64,000 nucleotides of DNA from NCBI GenBank assembly GCA_028818225.1, contig JAPPOG010000015.1:55708-119707 (forward strand), read 5' to 3'. This stretch comes from Gammaproteobacteria bacterium (GTDB lineage Bacteria > Pseudomonadota > Gammaproteobacteria > Pseudomonadales > Pseudohongiellaceae). The notes beneath the pieces are model-generated. The model saw nothing but the letters and a program-made list of their open reading frames with translations, was not told where the DNA came from and did no database searches. Of this stretch, positions 19,085 through 28,603 are shown piece by piece; within the stretch, counting starts at the first letter, position 1, and each line of letters starts with the position of its first letter. Both the position numbers and the translations under genes were made by a program.

Positions 19085-20182
19085 ATGAAACTTACTATGA
19101 AAAAACCGCTCTCGTTTGTTGTTCTATTCACTTTTTCCTTCGCAGTCTTTGGTCAGACTGCAGAGGATGAGGTGCGGAAGAATCAGGAACTCTCTCTCCG
19201 TCCTACCAGCACCATGGAAAATCCCTATGAATTGGTAGAAAACTGGCCAACACTCTTGCCGGGGCAGGAATGGGGTGCCGCAATCGGATTAATTCCCGAT
19301 GATACCGGCGGCCTATGGATGATGTTTCGATCTGAGCCGCCAATTAATTACATTAACGCCGATGGGCAAATCACCAAGAGTTTTGGCGACGGCATGATTG
19401 TGCAGGCCCACGGCTTCTGCATGGATCATGATGGCAATCTATGGGCCGGTGATAGTGGGCCCTTCGGTGACGATCCTTCAACAGCCGGCCGCGGTTTCCA
19501 GATTCACAAGTTTTCCCAGGATGGTGAGCATTTGTTGAGCCTTGGTGAAGCTGGAGTCTCCCGTGCAACAGAAACTAGCTTTATTGGACCAACAGCCTGT
19601 GCCGTTCTGCCTGATGGCAATATTCTGATCGCCGATGGCCATTGGCCGCGACCGTCAAATGCGCAACAAGACGGGGATCGCCTTGTCGTTATTACTCCTG
19701 ACGGTCAATTTGTAAGATCCGTAGGCTCCATGGGTGCTGGGCCTGGTGAATTTATGGGTCCCCATACCCTGGCCATTGCGGCAGACGGTCGGATCTTCGT
19801 CGGAGATCGTTCCAATAATCGTGTGCAGATTTTTGACCAGGACTTGAACTTTCTTGATGACTGGCGCCACTTTGGCCGACCCAGTGGCATTACGATTCTC
19901 GAAGACGGTACGCTGGTTGTTGCCGATTCAGAATCAGGTGTGCCAATTCCCGGGCCAGCCATTTCACCAGAAGGTGAAGGGCGAGTTGCTCGCAATCCCG
20001 GCACCCAGGTTGGCATTCGTGTTGGACGAGTGAATGGCTCACTGCAATATTTTGTTCCCGGTACCCGTCCCGAGGGAATGGCAGCAGACAATCTCGGCAA
20101 TATCTTTGCTGGATTAACCAGCGGCTGTGACCAAAGTCCCTCCGGCGGTTGTTTGCAAAAGTGGGTACCGAAAGAAGATTGA
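19085..20182 (+). CDS. Secreted NHL-repeat six-bladed propeller (copy 2)
   Basis: 365 aa, signal peptide ending near VFGQ, AAGAGGTAAG ribosome-binding region. Repeats match the gene at 11779 (QAHGFCMDHDGNLWAGD, MGPHTLAIAADGRIFVGD, RSNNRVQIFDQD, HFGRPSGITILEDG). Compared with copy 1 it has a short insertion before the last blade and a Cys pair at the C-terminus. The C-terminal codons overlap the longest possible frame of the membrane PQQ dehydrogenase downstream, so the two genes are likely translated from one message. Confidence 0.8.
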   Translation: MKLTMKKPLSFVVLFTFSFAVFGQTAEDEVRKNQELSLRPTSTMENPYELVENWPTLLPGQEWGAAIGLIPDDTGGLWMMFRSEPPINYINADGQITKSFGDGMIVQAHGFCMDHDGNLWAGDSGPFGDDPSTAGRGFQIHKFSQDGEHLLSLGEAGVSRATETSFIGPTACAVLPDGNILIADGHWPRPSNAQQDGDRLVVITPDGQFVRSVGSMGAGPGEFMGPHTLAIAADGRIFVGDRSNNRVQIFDQDLNFLDDWRHFGRPSGITILEDGTLVVADSESGVPIPGPAISPEGEGRVARNPGTQVGIRVGRVNGSLQYFVPGTRPEGMAADNLGNIFAGLTSGCDQSPSGGCLQKWVPKED

Positions 20183-20202
20183 TTGCGTTTCAGGATCTAA
20201 CT

Positions 20203-22548
20203 GTGTCTGATAGCAATCGCTTCATACAATTTTTCTCGATCCTACTGCTCATCATTGCAGCACCACTCGTACTGGGTGGGCTGCAACTTCTTTTTCTTGG
20301 CGGTTCTTTTTATTACCTGATTGCTGGCGTCGCGCTGGCCTATAGCGGATGGCGCCTCTGGGCAGCAGATGCTCAGGGATCGCTGGTATATGGGTTCCTT
20401 TTCTTCTTCACTATTGCCTGGTCATTCATGGAGTCCGGCACCAATCTCTGGGCCCTGGCGCCTCGTATCCTGCCCTGGGCAGTGCTTGGCATTCCATTTC
20501 TGAGTCCGTGGGTGCGCAACAATCTTTACGCTGGTAATCCGCCACCCTTATTCGCATCTTCCATTGCTAAAGCCGCTGTGCCCTTATCTGTTGTCATCAT
20601 AATTTTTGTCTTCGTCGAGGGTACGGGATACGAGGTCAGGGAGATGTCACCGCGAAGTGGTATCAATACTGTCAATAGCGAGACAGACTGGCCGAGTTAT
20701 GGAAATTCTCTAAAAGGCACTCGCTATTCTCCATTAGCCCAGATTAACGCTGACAATGTCGGTGGCCTGGAGCTTGCCTGGACTTACCGCACCGGGGCAG
20801 GTGGTGCATTTAAAGCAACGCCACTGATGGTAGGTGAATTACTTTATATGTGCACTGGCGGTAATCGTGTTGTTGCCCTCAACGCCGAGAGTGGTGAGCT
20901 AGCCTGGCAATTCGATCCACTGATCGACTCCGCTCACCTTAATCAGGCCCGTTACTTCACCACTGGTTGTCGCGGTGTTTCCTATTACCAAGCACCACCG
21001 GAATACAACGGTGAATGCCAGGCACGCATATTAACCAATACTACCGATGCAAGATTAATTGCAGTCGATGCATTAAGTGGCGAGCGCTGCTCACTTTTTG
21101 GCGATCAGGGTGAGGTGAATCTAACCATCGGCATGGGTAACGATCCCCGCATCGCCAACTTCCAGACTTCACCGCCAGGAATTGTGAGGGGCAATGCCGT
21201 GGTTGGCGGATGGGTAATTGACAATCGATCAGTTGGACCGCCTTCTGGTGTAGTGCGCGCCTTTAATGCCATCACCGGCGAGTTTGCCTGGGCCTGGGAT
21301 ATGGGTAGACCGGGAATGACCACTGAACCACTCAGAGGGGAGGTCTACACGCGGGGTACTCCAAACGTCTGGTCGCTGTTTAGTGTCGATGAAGAGCTGG
21401 GCCTCATTTACGCACCAACCGGCAATGAAACACCTGACTATTTTGGCGGCTTACGCATGGAAGTCAGCGATGAATACGCCAGTTCAGTAGTAGCAATTGA
21501 TGGCGCCACAGGTAACGTGCGCTGGTCCTATCAAACGGTGCATCACGATATCTGGGATTATGATGTGCCTTCGCAACCGACGCTTATTGATTTACCAGGA
21601 AATAATGGCGAAAAAGTAAAAGCGGTAATCCAGCCTACCAAGCGTGGTGAAATTTTTATACTGAATAGGGAAACCGGCGAACCACTGTTTGATATTCAGG
21701 AACTTCCGGTTCCCCAAACCGGCGGCGTACCGGAAGATTACGTTGCCGCTACCCAGCCATTCACCATGGACCTGCCAATCTGGCGCATGCAATTGGATGA
21801 AACCAGAATGTGGGGTATCACGCCGCTGGATCAAATGTGGTGTCGTATCGAATATCGCAAGATGCGTTATGAAGGTCATTTCACCGTGCCGGGAGTTGGA
21901 ACGATTCTGCAAAATCCTGGTGCCACCGGAGGTTTTAACTGGGGATCAATCAGTGTCGATGAAGCGAACAACCTCATGATTGTTAATCCGCTTTATATGG
22001 CTAACCAACTGACCCTTACGCCAAGAGATCAGCTACCGGAAGGCGTAGTGGGAAGTCAGCTGGGAACGCCTTACAGTCATAATACACAACGCTTTATGTC
22101 ACCCTTGCATGTGCCCTGTATGCAGCCGCCCTATGGCACCCTTGGTGTCGTAGATTTGGAAACCAAAGAACTATTGTGGCAAAGACCCATTGGCACAGCG
22201 AAAGCTACCGGCCCACTGAATATTCCAACTCGATTACCTATTACCATTGGCACACCGCAAACCGGAGGGACGGTTACCACCGCCGGGGGCTTAATTTTTA
22301 GTGCCGGTGCGTTTGACAATACCGTAAGGGCTACCGATTTGATGAACGGCGAGGAGCTCTGGAATCATGCCATTCCTTATACGGCGCAGGGAACACCGAT
22401 GACTTACCTTTCACCAGAGGGAAAACAGACTTTAATCGTGGTCGTTCCCGTATTTAATTCCACCCGTGGTTCAGGCTATGAACCACTCAGCGCTGAGGAA
22501 GAAGACCCATTAGGAGGTTATGTGTTCGCATTCAGATTGCCAGATTAG
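20203..22548 (+). CDS. Membrane-bound PQQ dehydrogenase, glucose/quinate/shikimate family (copy 1)
   Basis: Quinoprotein of the Gcd/QuiA type: about five transmembrane helices in the first ~145 residues, then the PQQ propeller in the periplasm, so it should oxidise a sugar, cyclic polyol or alcohol and reduce ubiquinone directly. Start chosen at GTG 20203 (782 aa), preceded by AGGA; the frame can extend to a TTG at 20149 inside the previous gene. Landmarks: WPSYGNSLKGTRYSPL near residue 165, TTGCRGVSYY near 250, TRGTPNVWSL near 385, QTVHHDIWDYDVPSQP near 445. The stop overlaps the stop of the convergent gene at 22545. Confidence 0.9.
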   Translation: MSDSNRFIQFFSILLLIIAAPLVLGGLQLLFLGGSFYYLIAGVALAYSGWRLWAADAQGSLVYGFLFFFTIAWSFMESGTNLWALAPRILPWAVLGIPFLSPWVRNNLYAGNPPPLFASSIAKAAVPLSVVIIIFVFVEGTGYEVREMSPRSGINTVNSETDWPSYGNSLKGTRYSPLAQINADNVGGLELAWTYRTGAGGAFKATPLMVGELLYMCTGGNRVVALNAESGELAWQFDPLIDSAHLNQARYFTTGCRGVSYYQAPPEYNGECQARILTNTTDARLIAVDALSGERCSLFGDQGEVNLTIGMGNDPRIANFQTSPPGIVRGNAVVGGWVIDNRSVGPPSGVVRAFNAITGEFAWAWDMGRPGMTTEPLRGEVYTRGTPNVWSLFSVDEELGLIYAPTGNETPDYFGGLRMEVSDEYASSVVAIDGATGNVRWSYQTVHHDIWDYDVPSQPTLIDLPGNNGEKVKAVIQPTKRGEIFILNRETGEPLFDIQELPVPQTGGVPEDYVAATQPFTMDLPIWRMQLDETRMWGITPLDQMWCRIEYRKMRYEGHFTVPGVGTILQNPGATGGFNWGSISVDEANNLMIVNPLYMANQLTLTPRDQLPEGVVGSQLGTPYSHNTQRFMSPLHVPCMQPPYGTLGVVDLETKELLWQRPIGTAKATGPLNIPTRLPITIGTPQTGGTVTTAGGLIFSAGAFDNTVRATDLMNGEELWNHAIPYTAQGTPMTYLSPEGKQTLIVVVPVFNSTRGSGYEPLSAEEEDPLGGYVFAFRLPD

Positions 22549-23078
22549 GTGCGATCAACAATCTCAAAAAGCCACATAAATTCCCCGGTAACTGCCATAT
22601 CGGAAGTAGGTTCTGATCCACGACCATACTTGCGCCAGGATTCGCGCAATACCGGCAGAATGATTTCGCCTTCAGTAATCGGTACCAGCTTTTGTTCATA
22701 CAGCGTGTCATCCACACGCAGGATGATTCGATCGTCGTCTTCGATTCGTTGTGGCCACTGCTTCCAGAGTTGTCCGTACCAGGTCTGGCGTCGGCCGCTG
22801 GCGACAAAGAGTCTGCCGTCTATAACCATCGTCCAGATGGTTTTACTGGTGCCCAGATTGAGAGTCTCCATCTCTATTTCTTCCCGTTCTTTGAGAAAAG
22901 TCCAGTCTGCTGGAGAGGCAGCGAGTTCACCGCTACGAAAAGGGCCGCCAGTGCTGATGGTAAATCCTGGCCAGAATTCGATGGGTCCATCATGCAGACG
23001 CATATAGACAAAGAAGAGCCCAGCGGCAAACACTACACCGATAAAACTGAAACCAAACCATTTAAGAACTCGTCGCAT
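22545..23078 (-). CDS. Hypothetical membrane-anchored protein
   Basis: 177 aa with one N-terminal membrane helix (residues ~8-26) and a mature part outside. The segment W-T-F-L-K-E-R-E-E-I-E-M-E-T-L ... T-I-W-T-M-V-I-D-G-R-L-F-V-A-S-G recalls the FMN split-barrel (PPOX/nitroreductase-like) fold, but the match is weak. It is 28 bases downstream of a genuine split-barrel gene and likely in its operon. Its last codon overlaps the end of the convergent PQQ gene by 4 bases. Confidence 0.6.
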   Translation of the reverse strand: MRRVLKWFGFSFIGVVFAAGLFFVYMRLHDGPIEFWPGFTISTGGPFRSGELAASPADWTFLKEREEIEMETLNLGTSKTIWTMVIDGRLFVASGRRQTWYGQLWKQWPQRIEDDDRIILRVDDTLYEQKLVPITEGEIILPVLRESWRKYGRGSEPTSDMAVTGEFMWLFEIVDRT

Positions 23079-23106
23079 CTATTAGTTTCCGGTTAAGACT
23101 ATTTTG

Positions 23107-23772
23107 TTAATCGAAAATTGTTTCCTGTGCTACATACTTTGAAATATGTTCTGGCACTTCGATACCTGCATTTAACTTGGGGCAATTTTCTATGCCCCTA
23201 ATGCGAGTTTCCAGGTTCACAACACCAGCCCAGATATGAGTTGCATAATCGGGATCTTTATCCAGCGGTGGGCCAGTTCTGATTTTTGCTGCCGCTTCGT
23301 CGATAGGTACTCTTAACACCAGGGTTGCATTCAGCTCTTGCTGGCTTGCTTTTCGAAGTGCCGCAGATCTTCCAGGAACCATGAAGTCAACAAATGCATC
23401 CAGCAACGCTGCCTTCTCATCATCAGCTACTTTTTCCGCTTTTCCGAATAGGGTCACGGAGCGATAGTTGACCGAATGTTTGAAACCAGAGCGAGCCAGG
23501 ACAAGCCCGTCCGTAAGCGTTATGCAGATACTCGCAGTTTGTCCGTCGAGTAATGCATTCAGCATCTGATTCTTTAAATGTCCATGTAAATAAACAGCGT
23601 CATCTATCCGCACATAAGCCGTTGGAATTACCCGGGCTTCGCCATCGATGGTGAAGCCAACATGACAAAGAAAAGTAGAATCGAGTACTTTCTCTATGGA
23701 CTCCCGATCATAAACTGCACGATTATCACTGCGTACAATCTTCGTTTTAGACTCGGGTGCAATAGGAGCCAT
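23107..23772 (-). CDS. Pyridoxamine 5'-phosphate oxidase-family FMN-binding protein
   Basis: 221 aa, cytoplasmic. The region FLCHVGFTIDGEARVIPTAYVRIDDAVYLHGH (here in short pieces: V-G-F-T, V-I-P-T-A-Y, Y-L-H-G-H) and the following S-I-C-I-T-L-T-D-G-L-V-L-A-R-S-G-F-K-H-S-V-N-Y-R-S-V are typical of the NimA-like flavin-nucleotide-binding split barrel. Members bind FMN, F420 or haem and reduce small molecules. It lies 24 bases after the hydroxy-acid dehydrogenase gene, likely one operon. Confidence 0.85.
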   Translation of the reverse strand: MAPIAPESKTKIVRSDNRAVYDRESIEKVLDSTFLCHVGFTIDGEARVIPTAYVRIDDAVYLHGHLKNQMLNALLDGQTASICITLTDGLVLARSGFKHSVNYRSVTLFGKAEKVADDEKAALLDAFVDFMVPGRSAALRKASQQELNATLVLRVPIDEAAAKIRTGPPLDKDPDYATHIWAGVVNLETRIRGIENCPKLNAGIEVPEHISKYVAQETIFD

Positions 23773-23796
23773 AAGTAAATTCCTGTAAAACGGGGT

Positions 23797-24951
23797 TTAT
23801 CGATAGCGGAGCATGGTTCGATTAATCTGGGAAATATTCGTGACGCCTAATAGTTTCATATCTCTTTCGATTTCCTTGCGCAGATTTCCGAGGGCTTTTT
23901 CTACACCGGGTTGACCGGCTGCGGCCAAGGAGTACAAATACATGCGACCACCAGAGCAGGCCTTGGCGCCAGCAGCAATAGCCTTAAGCACATGAGTGCC
24001 GCGGCGCACACCTCCGTCCAGTATCACGTCAATCTTGTCGCCAACAGCATCGCTAATTTCACTAATCTGGTCGAAAGGCGATCGAGACCCATCGAGCTGT
24101 CGTCCACCATGATTGGAAACCATGATTGCGTCGGCACCAATATCCACCGCTTTCTGAGCATCCGCCACACTCATCACGCCTTTCAGGCAGAACGGGCCAC
24201 CCCATTTTGCGCGCAGTGCTTCTGCATCAGTCCAGTTCATGGATTGATCAAGCATTTCGGCAAAATAGTCACCAATCGACACGGCGACATTTGAGCCTTT
24301 TTGTACGAAGTCTTTTAATTCGGCCAGTTCAAATTTTTCTCTGAAAAAATAATTCAGTGCCCAGCTGGGATGCACAGCAAAACTCATCAGACTACGCAGA
24401 GTTAATCTGGGAGGCGAGGTAAAACCGGTGTACAAATCTCTTTCACGGTTACCACCGGTAATTGTATCTACTGTTAAGGCCAGGGCATTGAAACCTGCCT
24501 CCTGGGCTCTTTCAACCATTGCATCGTTAAGTCCACGATCCTTGTGAAAATAAAACTGGAACATTTTCGGTGTGGAAATAGTTTCGCCAATTTCCTTCAG
24601 TGAAACAGTTCCTAGCGCGGAAACACCAAACATGGTGCCAAACTTTTCCGCGGCTCTGGCGACAGCTCTTTCGCCATCATGATGAAACAACCTCTGCAAA
24701 GCAGTTGGCGAACAAAACACCGGCATATCGAGTTTTTGTCCCAACACCTCGACCGACATGTCGATGTTCTCGACGCCGGCCAACACATTTGGCACGAGGT
24801 CACAATCATCGAATGCAGAAGTGTTGCGACGATAAGTAATCTCATCATCGGCTGCGCCATCAATGTAATGGAAAATGGGACCAGGTAGTCGCTGCTTAGC
24901 CAGTAACCTCAGGTCGTCTACGTTATGACAATTTTTTAGCCGTCTGAACAT
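23797..24951 (-). CDS. FMN-dependent alpha-hydroxy-acid dehydrogenase (LldD/glycolate oxidase family)
   Basis: 384 aa, the usual length. It oxidises an L-2-hydroxy acid (lactate, mandelate or similar) to the 2-oxo acid with FMN. Active-site motif SNHGGRQLDGS with catalytic His281 and Arg284, FMN-binding Lys257 in CLKG, and the phosphate-binding DGGVRRGTHVLKAIAAGAKA region are all visible. It leads a - strand operon with two FMN-fold proteins. The 146-base gap to the + strand ABM gene is a divergent promoter region. Confidence 0.9.
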   Translation of the reverse strand: MFRRLKNCHNVDDLRLLAKQRLPGPIFHYIDGAADDEITYRRNTSAFDDCDLVPNVLAGVENIDMSVEVLGQKLDMPVFCSPTALQRLFHHDGERAVARAAEKFGTMFGVSALGTVSLKEIGETISTPKMFQFYFHKDRGLNDAMVERAQEAGFNALALTVDTITGGNRERDLYTGFTSPPRLTLRSLMSFAVHPSWALNYFFREKFELAELKDFVQKGSNVAVSIGDYFAEMLDQSMNWTDAEALRAKWGGPFCLKGVMSVADAQKAVDIGADAIMVSNHGGRQLDGSRSPFDQISEISDAVGDKIDVILDGGVRRGTHVLKAIAAGAKACSGGRMYLYSLAAAGQPGVEKALGNLRKEIERDMKLLGVTNISQINRTMLRYR

Positions 24952-25097
24952 TGCGTTCTCAATTGAAAAGCAGGGGCCGATTCTATCCTTAATTCACACT
25001 CCCTCAAAGAATCCATTGGAAATTGTTGGATTTTCTGACATAGGGTACTCTGCTCTTTTCAGCTCAAATTTATAGTGCTTAAGACACGAGGACTGAG

Positions 25098-25388
25098 ATG
25101 ATCTATAACAACGTAATGCTTACGGTAAAAAATGCGGATGATGTTGATACTGTAAGAGAGCTTCTGGCTGAACAAGCCCGCCTTTCCAGTGCAGAGCCGG
25201 GTTGTCTGCGCTTTGAGGTTTATCATTCACAGGCAGATCGGCAACAGTTTCTTCTCATTGAGCAGTGGGAGTCCAAAGAATTGCTGGCTCTCCATAAGGA
25301 AGCAAAAGCCTTCACCGAACTCTATATGCCCAAAGTGATCCCGTTAGTAGAACGCACGCCCCATTTATCCGATCTGGTCTGGCCTTGA
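25098..25388 (+). CDS. Putative quinol mono-oxygenase (ABM domain)
   Basis: 96 aa, one ferredoxin-like antibiotic-biosynthesis-monooxygenase domain. Signatures: NADDVDTVRELLAEQARLS, EPGCLRFEVYHS and LLIEQWESKELLALHKEA. YgiN-type members oxidise quinols without a cofactor; others act on aromatic metabolites or simply detoxify. Short, cytoplasmic, monocistronic or first of the run that continues at 25503. Confidence 0.8.
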   Translation: MIYNNVMLTVKNADDVDTVRELLAEQARLSSAEPGCLRFEVYHSQADRQQFLLIEQWESKELLALHKEAKAFTELYMPKVIPLVERTPHLSDLVWP

Positions 25389-25502
25389 GTCAGACTTACT
25401 GCTTTTCTTTCAAAATTTCCTATACACTCAGCATTCCCTGATACGGAACACTGAAATTTCGTCATGAGACCGAGTTGAGCCATACAGGCAGGAGTAAACA
25501 TA

Positions 25503-26261
25503 ATGATTTTTAGAAAATTTTTCTTCACATGCACTATTACTAGTTTCCTACTAGCAAGTGCAGTGGCACAAGCCCAGACTTCAGCGGAAATTGTGCAAAA
25601 TGCGCTAAATGCCAGCGGCAGACCGGCAGAGGATGCAGCCGATGATGCTCGCCGCATGCCCCTTGAAGTTCTCTCTTTCGCTGGTATTGAAGCTGGAATG
25701 ACTATCCTTGAGATGGAGGCTGGCGGTGGTTACTACACTGAAATTCTTTCTCGTGCAGTAGGATCCAATGGCAGTGTGATCATGCAGAACCCTCCCGCTT
25801 TCGACAGTTTTTCCGGAGAAGCGGTGCAGGCGCGATTGGCAAATAACCGTCTTGCAAATGTAACTTTTAGCCGAGTGAACTTCGATGAATTGGAAGCTGA
25901 TGATAATTCAGTTGACATGGTTACCTGGATTCTGGGCCCGCATGAATTATGGTTTGAGCCTGGTGGTCAGAACCTCGGTGATCCTGCAGGTACTTTTGCC
26001 GAAATCGAACGCGTCCTGAAGCCAGGTGGTGTTTTCCTGGCCATCGATCACGACGCTGCTGCTGATTCCGGAACCGATGTAGGGGGCAGCCTCCATAGAA
26101 TTTATGAAGGTCATATTGTCGAATTGGCAGAAGGCGCAGGGCTTTCGCTGGTCCGTAGTTCAAACCTGCACAGTAACGAAAGTGATCCATTGGATATCGG
26201 TGTATTCGACCCCGCTATTCAAGGCCGCACCGATAAATTCGTACTGCTTTATCAGAAATAA
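25503..26261 (+). CDS. Exported methyltransferase-fold protein
   Basis: 252 aa. A clear Sec signal peptide precedes a class I SAM methyltransferase fold: motif I region TILEMEAGGGYYTEIL (near residue 65), an acidic VNFDELEADDNSVDMV, and the post-core IERVLKPGGVFLAIDH. The glycine loop is E-A-G-G-G rather than the common E-x-G-x-G-x-G. SAM is not known to be available outside the cytoplasm, so either the leader is uncleaved, or the protein uses the fold for another purpose. The next gene is 24 bases away. Confidence 0.8.
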   Translation: MIFRKFFFTCTITSFLLASAVAQAQTSAEIVQNALNASGRPAEDAADDARRMPLEVLSFAGIEAGMTILEMEAGGGYYTEILSRAVGSNGSVIMQNPPAFDSFSGEAVQARLANNRLANVTFSRVNFDELEADDNSVDMVTWILGPHELWFEPGGQNLGDPAGTFAEIERVLKPGGVFLAIDHDAAADSGTDVGGSLHRIYEGHIVELAEGAGLSLVRSSNLHSNESDPLDIGVFDPAIQGRTDKFVLLYQK

Positions 26262-26285
26262 GATTCTCAATTCATGGAGTTAACA

Positions 26286-26747
26286 ATGAAAAAAATCCTA
26301 AGTGCATTTCTAATTTGTTTCGGCTTAGCCGGATTTGCCAATGCTGGAGAAGCTCCTCAGCCCTGTGGGCCAGCAGGTGACCTTTCCGAGGAGTTCTCCA
26401 ATAATGTCGATCCTAATGCCCGCTGCTTCGAACTGCGCATGTATACCGCAGAACCGACAGCAGCCGATGGATCGGGTGGTATCGATAATCTTCATCAGCG
26501 ATTTCGTGAAGAAGAGGTAGCTATCTTTGAGAAGCATGGCGCCGAGATAGTTGCAGTCTGGCAGCGCCTGGATGACCCGAACACACTGGTCTGGATGCTA
26601 GCCTATCGTGATCGCGCACATCGCCAGGAAGTTTGGGCCGCGTTTGCAGCTGATCCAGCCTGGCATGCGTTGAGGGAGAAGTATCCCGTTCCTCTTTCAA
26701 TTGAAGCCTATATGATGAGTACCACTGATTACTCTAATCTCAAGTAG
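26286..26747 (+). CDS. Exported NIPSNAP-family protein
   Basis: 153 aa from the ATG at 26286, which starts a signal peptide (KKILSAFLICFGLAGFANA) and is preceded by GGAG at six bases; the ATG at 26274 would only add MELT and contains that ribosome-binding site. The mature part has the NIPSNAP pattern C-F-E-L-R-M-Y-T, HQRFREEEVAIFEKHGAEIV, LVWMLAYRDRAHRQEVW. The fold is a ferredoxin-like ABM relative. Exported NIPSNAP proteins are common beside catabolic genes in proteobacteria; no activity is established. Confidence 0.8.
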   Translation: MKKILSAFLICFGLAGFANAGEAPQPCGPAGDLSEEFSNNVDPNARCFELRMYTAEPTAADGSGGIDNLHQRFREEEVAIFEKHGAEIVAVWQRLDDPNTLVWMLAYRDRAHRQEVWAAFAADPAWHALREKYPVPLSIEAYMMSTTDYSNLK

Positions 26748-26755
26748 GGCGTAAC

Positions 26756-26784
26756 GCTTCGCCGGAGTATTACTCCGGCGAAGC
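26756..26784. terminator. Strong hairpin after the NIPSNAP gene
   Basis: Two 14-base arms, GCTTCGCCGGAGTA and its exact reverse complement, with a single T between them. It begins nine bases after the NIPSNAP stop codon. No T run follows, so it may act as an mRNA 3' end stabiliser or as a factor-assisted terminator instead of a classic intrinsic one. Confidence 0.6.
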
Positions 26785-26843
26785 AGTTTCACAAAGATCC
26801 GGTCATACTTAAGACCAGCAGCGTTCAAAGATGGTATTGGCTG

Positions 26844-28238
26844 ATGACCAAGTGCTTTGCAACTAATCCGGCGCCGAGTCGACAAATTACTTTCAGGTCT
26901 TTGTTAGATTTCAACGCGCTTTTTTTTTCGTGCTTCGTTTTTTCTTTTCCAGTTATTGCCGCTGAGGATCAGTTATCCCTGGTTGCCAGCAGCAACGAGC
27001 AAAACCAGCAGATCGAAATGTTTCGCACTGAGATTGAAGAGCTGGAATCCGAGTATGGGCCCTTAGACCAATCACTGATTGAACCCTTGAGTGGACTTTC
27101 AGATCTCTACACTGATATTGGAAATCTGCAAGAAGCAAACAGGCTTCTAGATAGGCAGTTACAACTAACCCATGTTGCGGAAGGCCCGGAGACCTTCAGC
27201 CAGATACCGATTATCGAGAAGATGATCGCTAACAATGTACGCATGAACGATCTCGAATCTGCAAACAATAACTTCGACAATATTCGATTCGTTTATACAC
27301 GCAACCCTGCATCGACCACACAACAAAAATTGCAGGCCATGGATGAATTACGCCATTGGTATTTCACGGCCTTTAATCTGGACGAGAAACGAAACCGCAT
27401 TAACTATTTTCGACTTTCCAGGGAATTGCTCGACGACATGATGACAATTGCGGAAGATGAGTTTGGCGAAGAATCTCCTGAGATGATTCCTTATCTCTAT
27501 AAATCAGCATTAGAGAAGTATCACCTGCTTACCCTTTTGTTTTCTCATGACGAGTTAGGGGAGGATGCTTACGATGACATCTTCGAGCCGGAACAGGTTC
27601 AACCTGAAGCTTACCTCAGGCAAGGCTATGACATCGTGCAGGACATTCGCGAAATAGTGCAGCAATCCAACAACATCGAAGCGGATGCCATGGCAGCAGT
27701 CTATGAGGGAGATTATAGAATGTTGCTGGGCATGGGCTTGGCACAAAGGTCTTATCGTGAAGCAATGGAGTTATTCGCCGAAGCGGGTAAAAGTGAACAG
27801 GAGATTGCAGATTTTTTCTCCCGACCCATCGTACTACCGGTAACCGAGTATTTCTTCACCATGGAGGAAGCCATTGCAGCACAGGATGCGGCGGGTTATC
27901 GCTTTACGCGTGGCACTGAAGATGAAGATCCGATGGTTCATCTGGGAAATTTCATAGCCTGGAACGAGTCTCTCTTGAACGCGGCCAAACCTGCGCCACC
28001 AGCTATTCTTGCCGATCTCGAAGAGGAGCTGCATCGAGTAGATATACGTTTCACGATTTATTCCCGGGGAGAAACCAGGACGCCGGATGTGGAATCATCG
28101 GAACCAGACACCAGGCAGCCAAAAGTCGATGGCAGCGATGCGGTTGAAATGATGATTTTTCGGCCACGCTTTCGAGGAAATCGCTGGCGTACACTGCGAA
28201 ATGCAACTATTTCTTACTGGTATCCGCCGGAGAAGTAA
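26844..28238 (+). CDS. Secreted helical-repeat (TPR-like) protein
   Basis: 464 aa. A long N-region is followed by a hydrophobic stretch (residues ~22-38, ending VIAAED) that looks like a signal peptide or anchor. The mature part is rich in amphipathic helices. LIEPLSGLSDLYTDIGNLQEANRLLDRQLQL near residue 80 (in pieces) fits one tetratricopeptide unit, and EMIPYLYKSALEKYHLL near 215 may be another. The last ~60 residues are basic and aromatic. No catalytic motif seen; a scaffold role is possible. Confidence 0.65.
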   Translation: MTKCFATNPAPSRQITFRSLLDFNALFFSCFVFSFPVIAAEDQLSLVASSNEQNQQIEMFRTEIEELESEYGPLDQSLIEPLSGLSDLYTDIGNLQEANRLLDRQLQLTHVAEGPETFSQIPIIEKMIANNVRMNDLESANNNFDNIRFVYTRNPASTTQQKLQAMDELRHWYFTAFNLDEKRNRINYFRLSRELLDDMMTIAEDEFGEESPEMIPYLYKSALEKYHLLTLLFSHDELGEDAYDDIFEPEQVQPEAYLRQGYDIVQDIREIVQQSNNIEADAMAAVYEGDYRMLLGMGLAQRSYREAMELFAEAGKSEQEIADFFSRPIVLPVTEYFFTMEEAIAAQDAAGYRFTRGTEDEDPMVHLGNFIAWNESLLNAAKPAPPAILADLEEELHRVDIRFTIYSRGETRTPDVESSEPDTRQPKVDGSDAVEMMIFRPRFRGNRWRTLRNATISYWYPPEK

Positions 28239-28603
28239 GGCTATCCAGTGGCGCGACTAACTATCACGCAAATGGATTCCTGCTTTCTCTCTCATGACAT
28301 TGCGCTTTTAAATTTTCCTCGATAACTGTGTTCTCGAATTAATGTTCTCATAATCTCCAGATTAATGGTCTTCGCGCAAAGCGATGAACTAATCAATACA
28401 CTCAAGCATGAGTAAAAACATCAGGGAAAAATAATGGGAGTCTCATGGAGATCCTTTGTAACCCATGCCAGTATGCGGCGTTCGCGAGTAGCAGTGAAAC
28501 TGCTTTTAGTTGCCGGTAAATAAAGGCTGAATGAGGGCAGCTTTAACTGGGTCGGGTCCCTGGCCAGGGGGAAAGAGATCGATCCGTTGCTAAACAGCGG
28601 TGA
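28239..28603. other. Intergenic region between convergent genes
   Basis: 365 bases between the stop codons of a + strand and a - strand gene. The only structures I notice are a 12-base palindrome CCCTGGCCAGGG (28558-28569) and a purine-rich stretch before it. No gene, no T-tailed terminator and no decayed gene that I can read in any frame. Confidence 0.4.
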
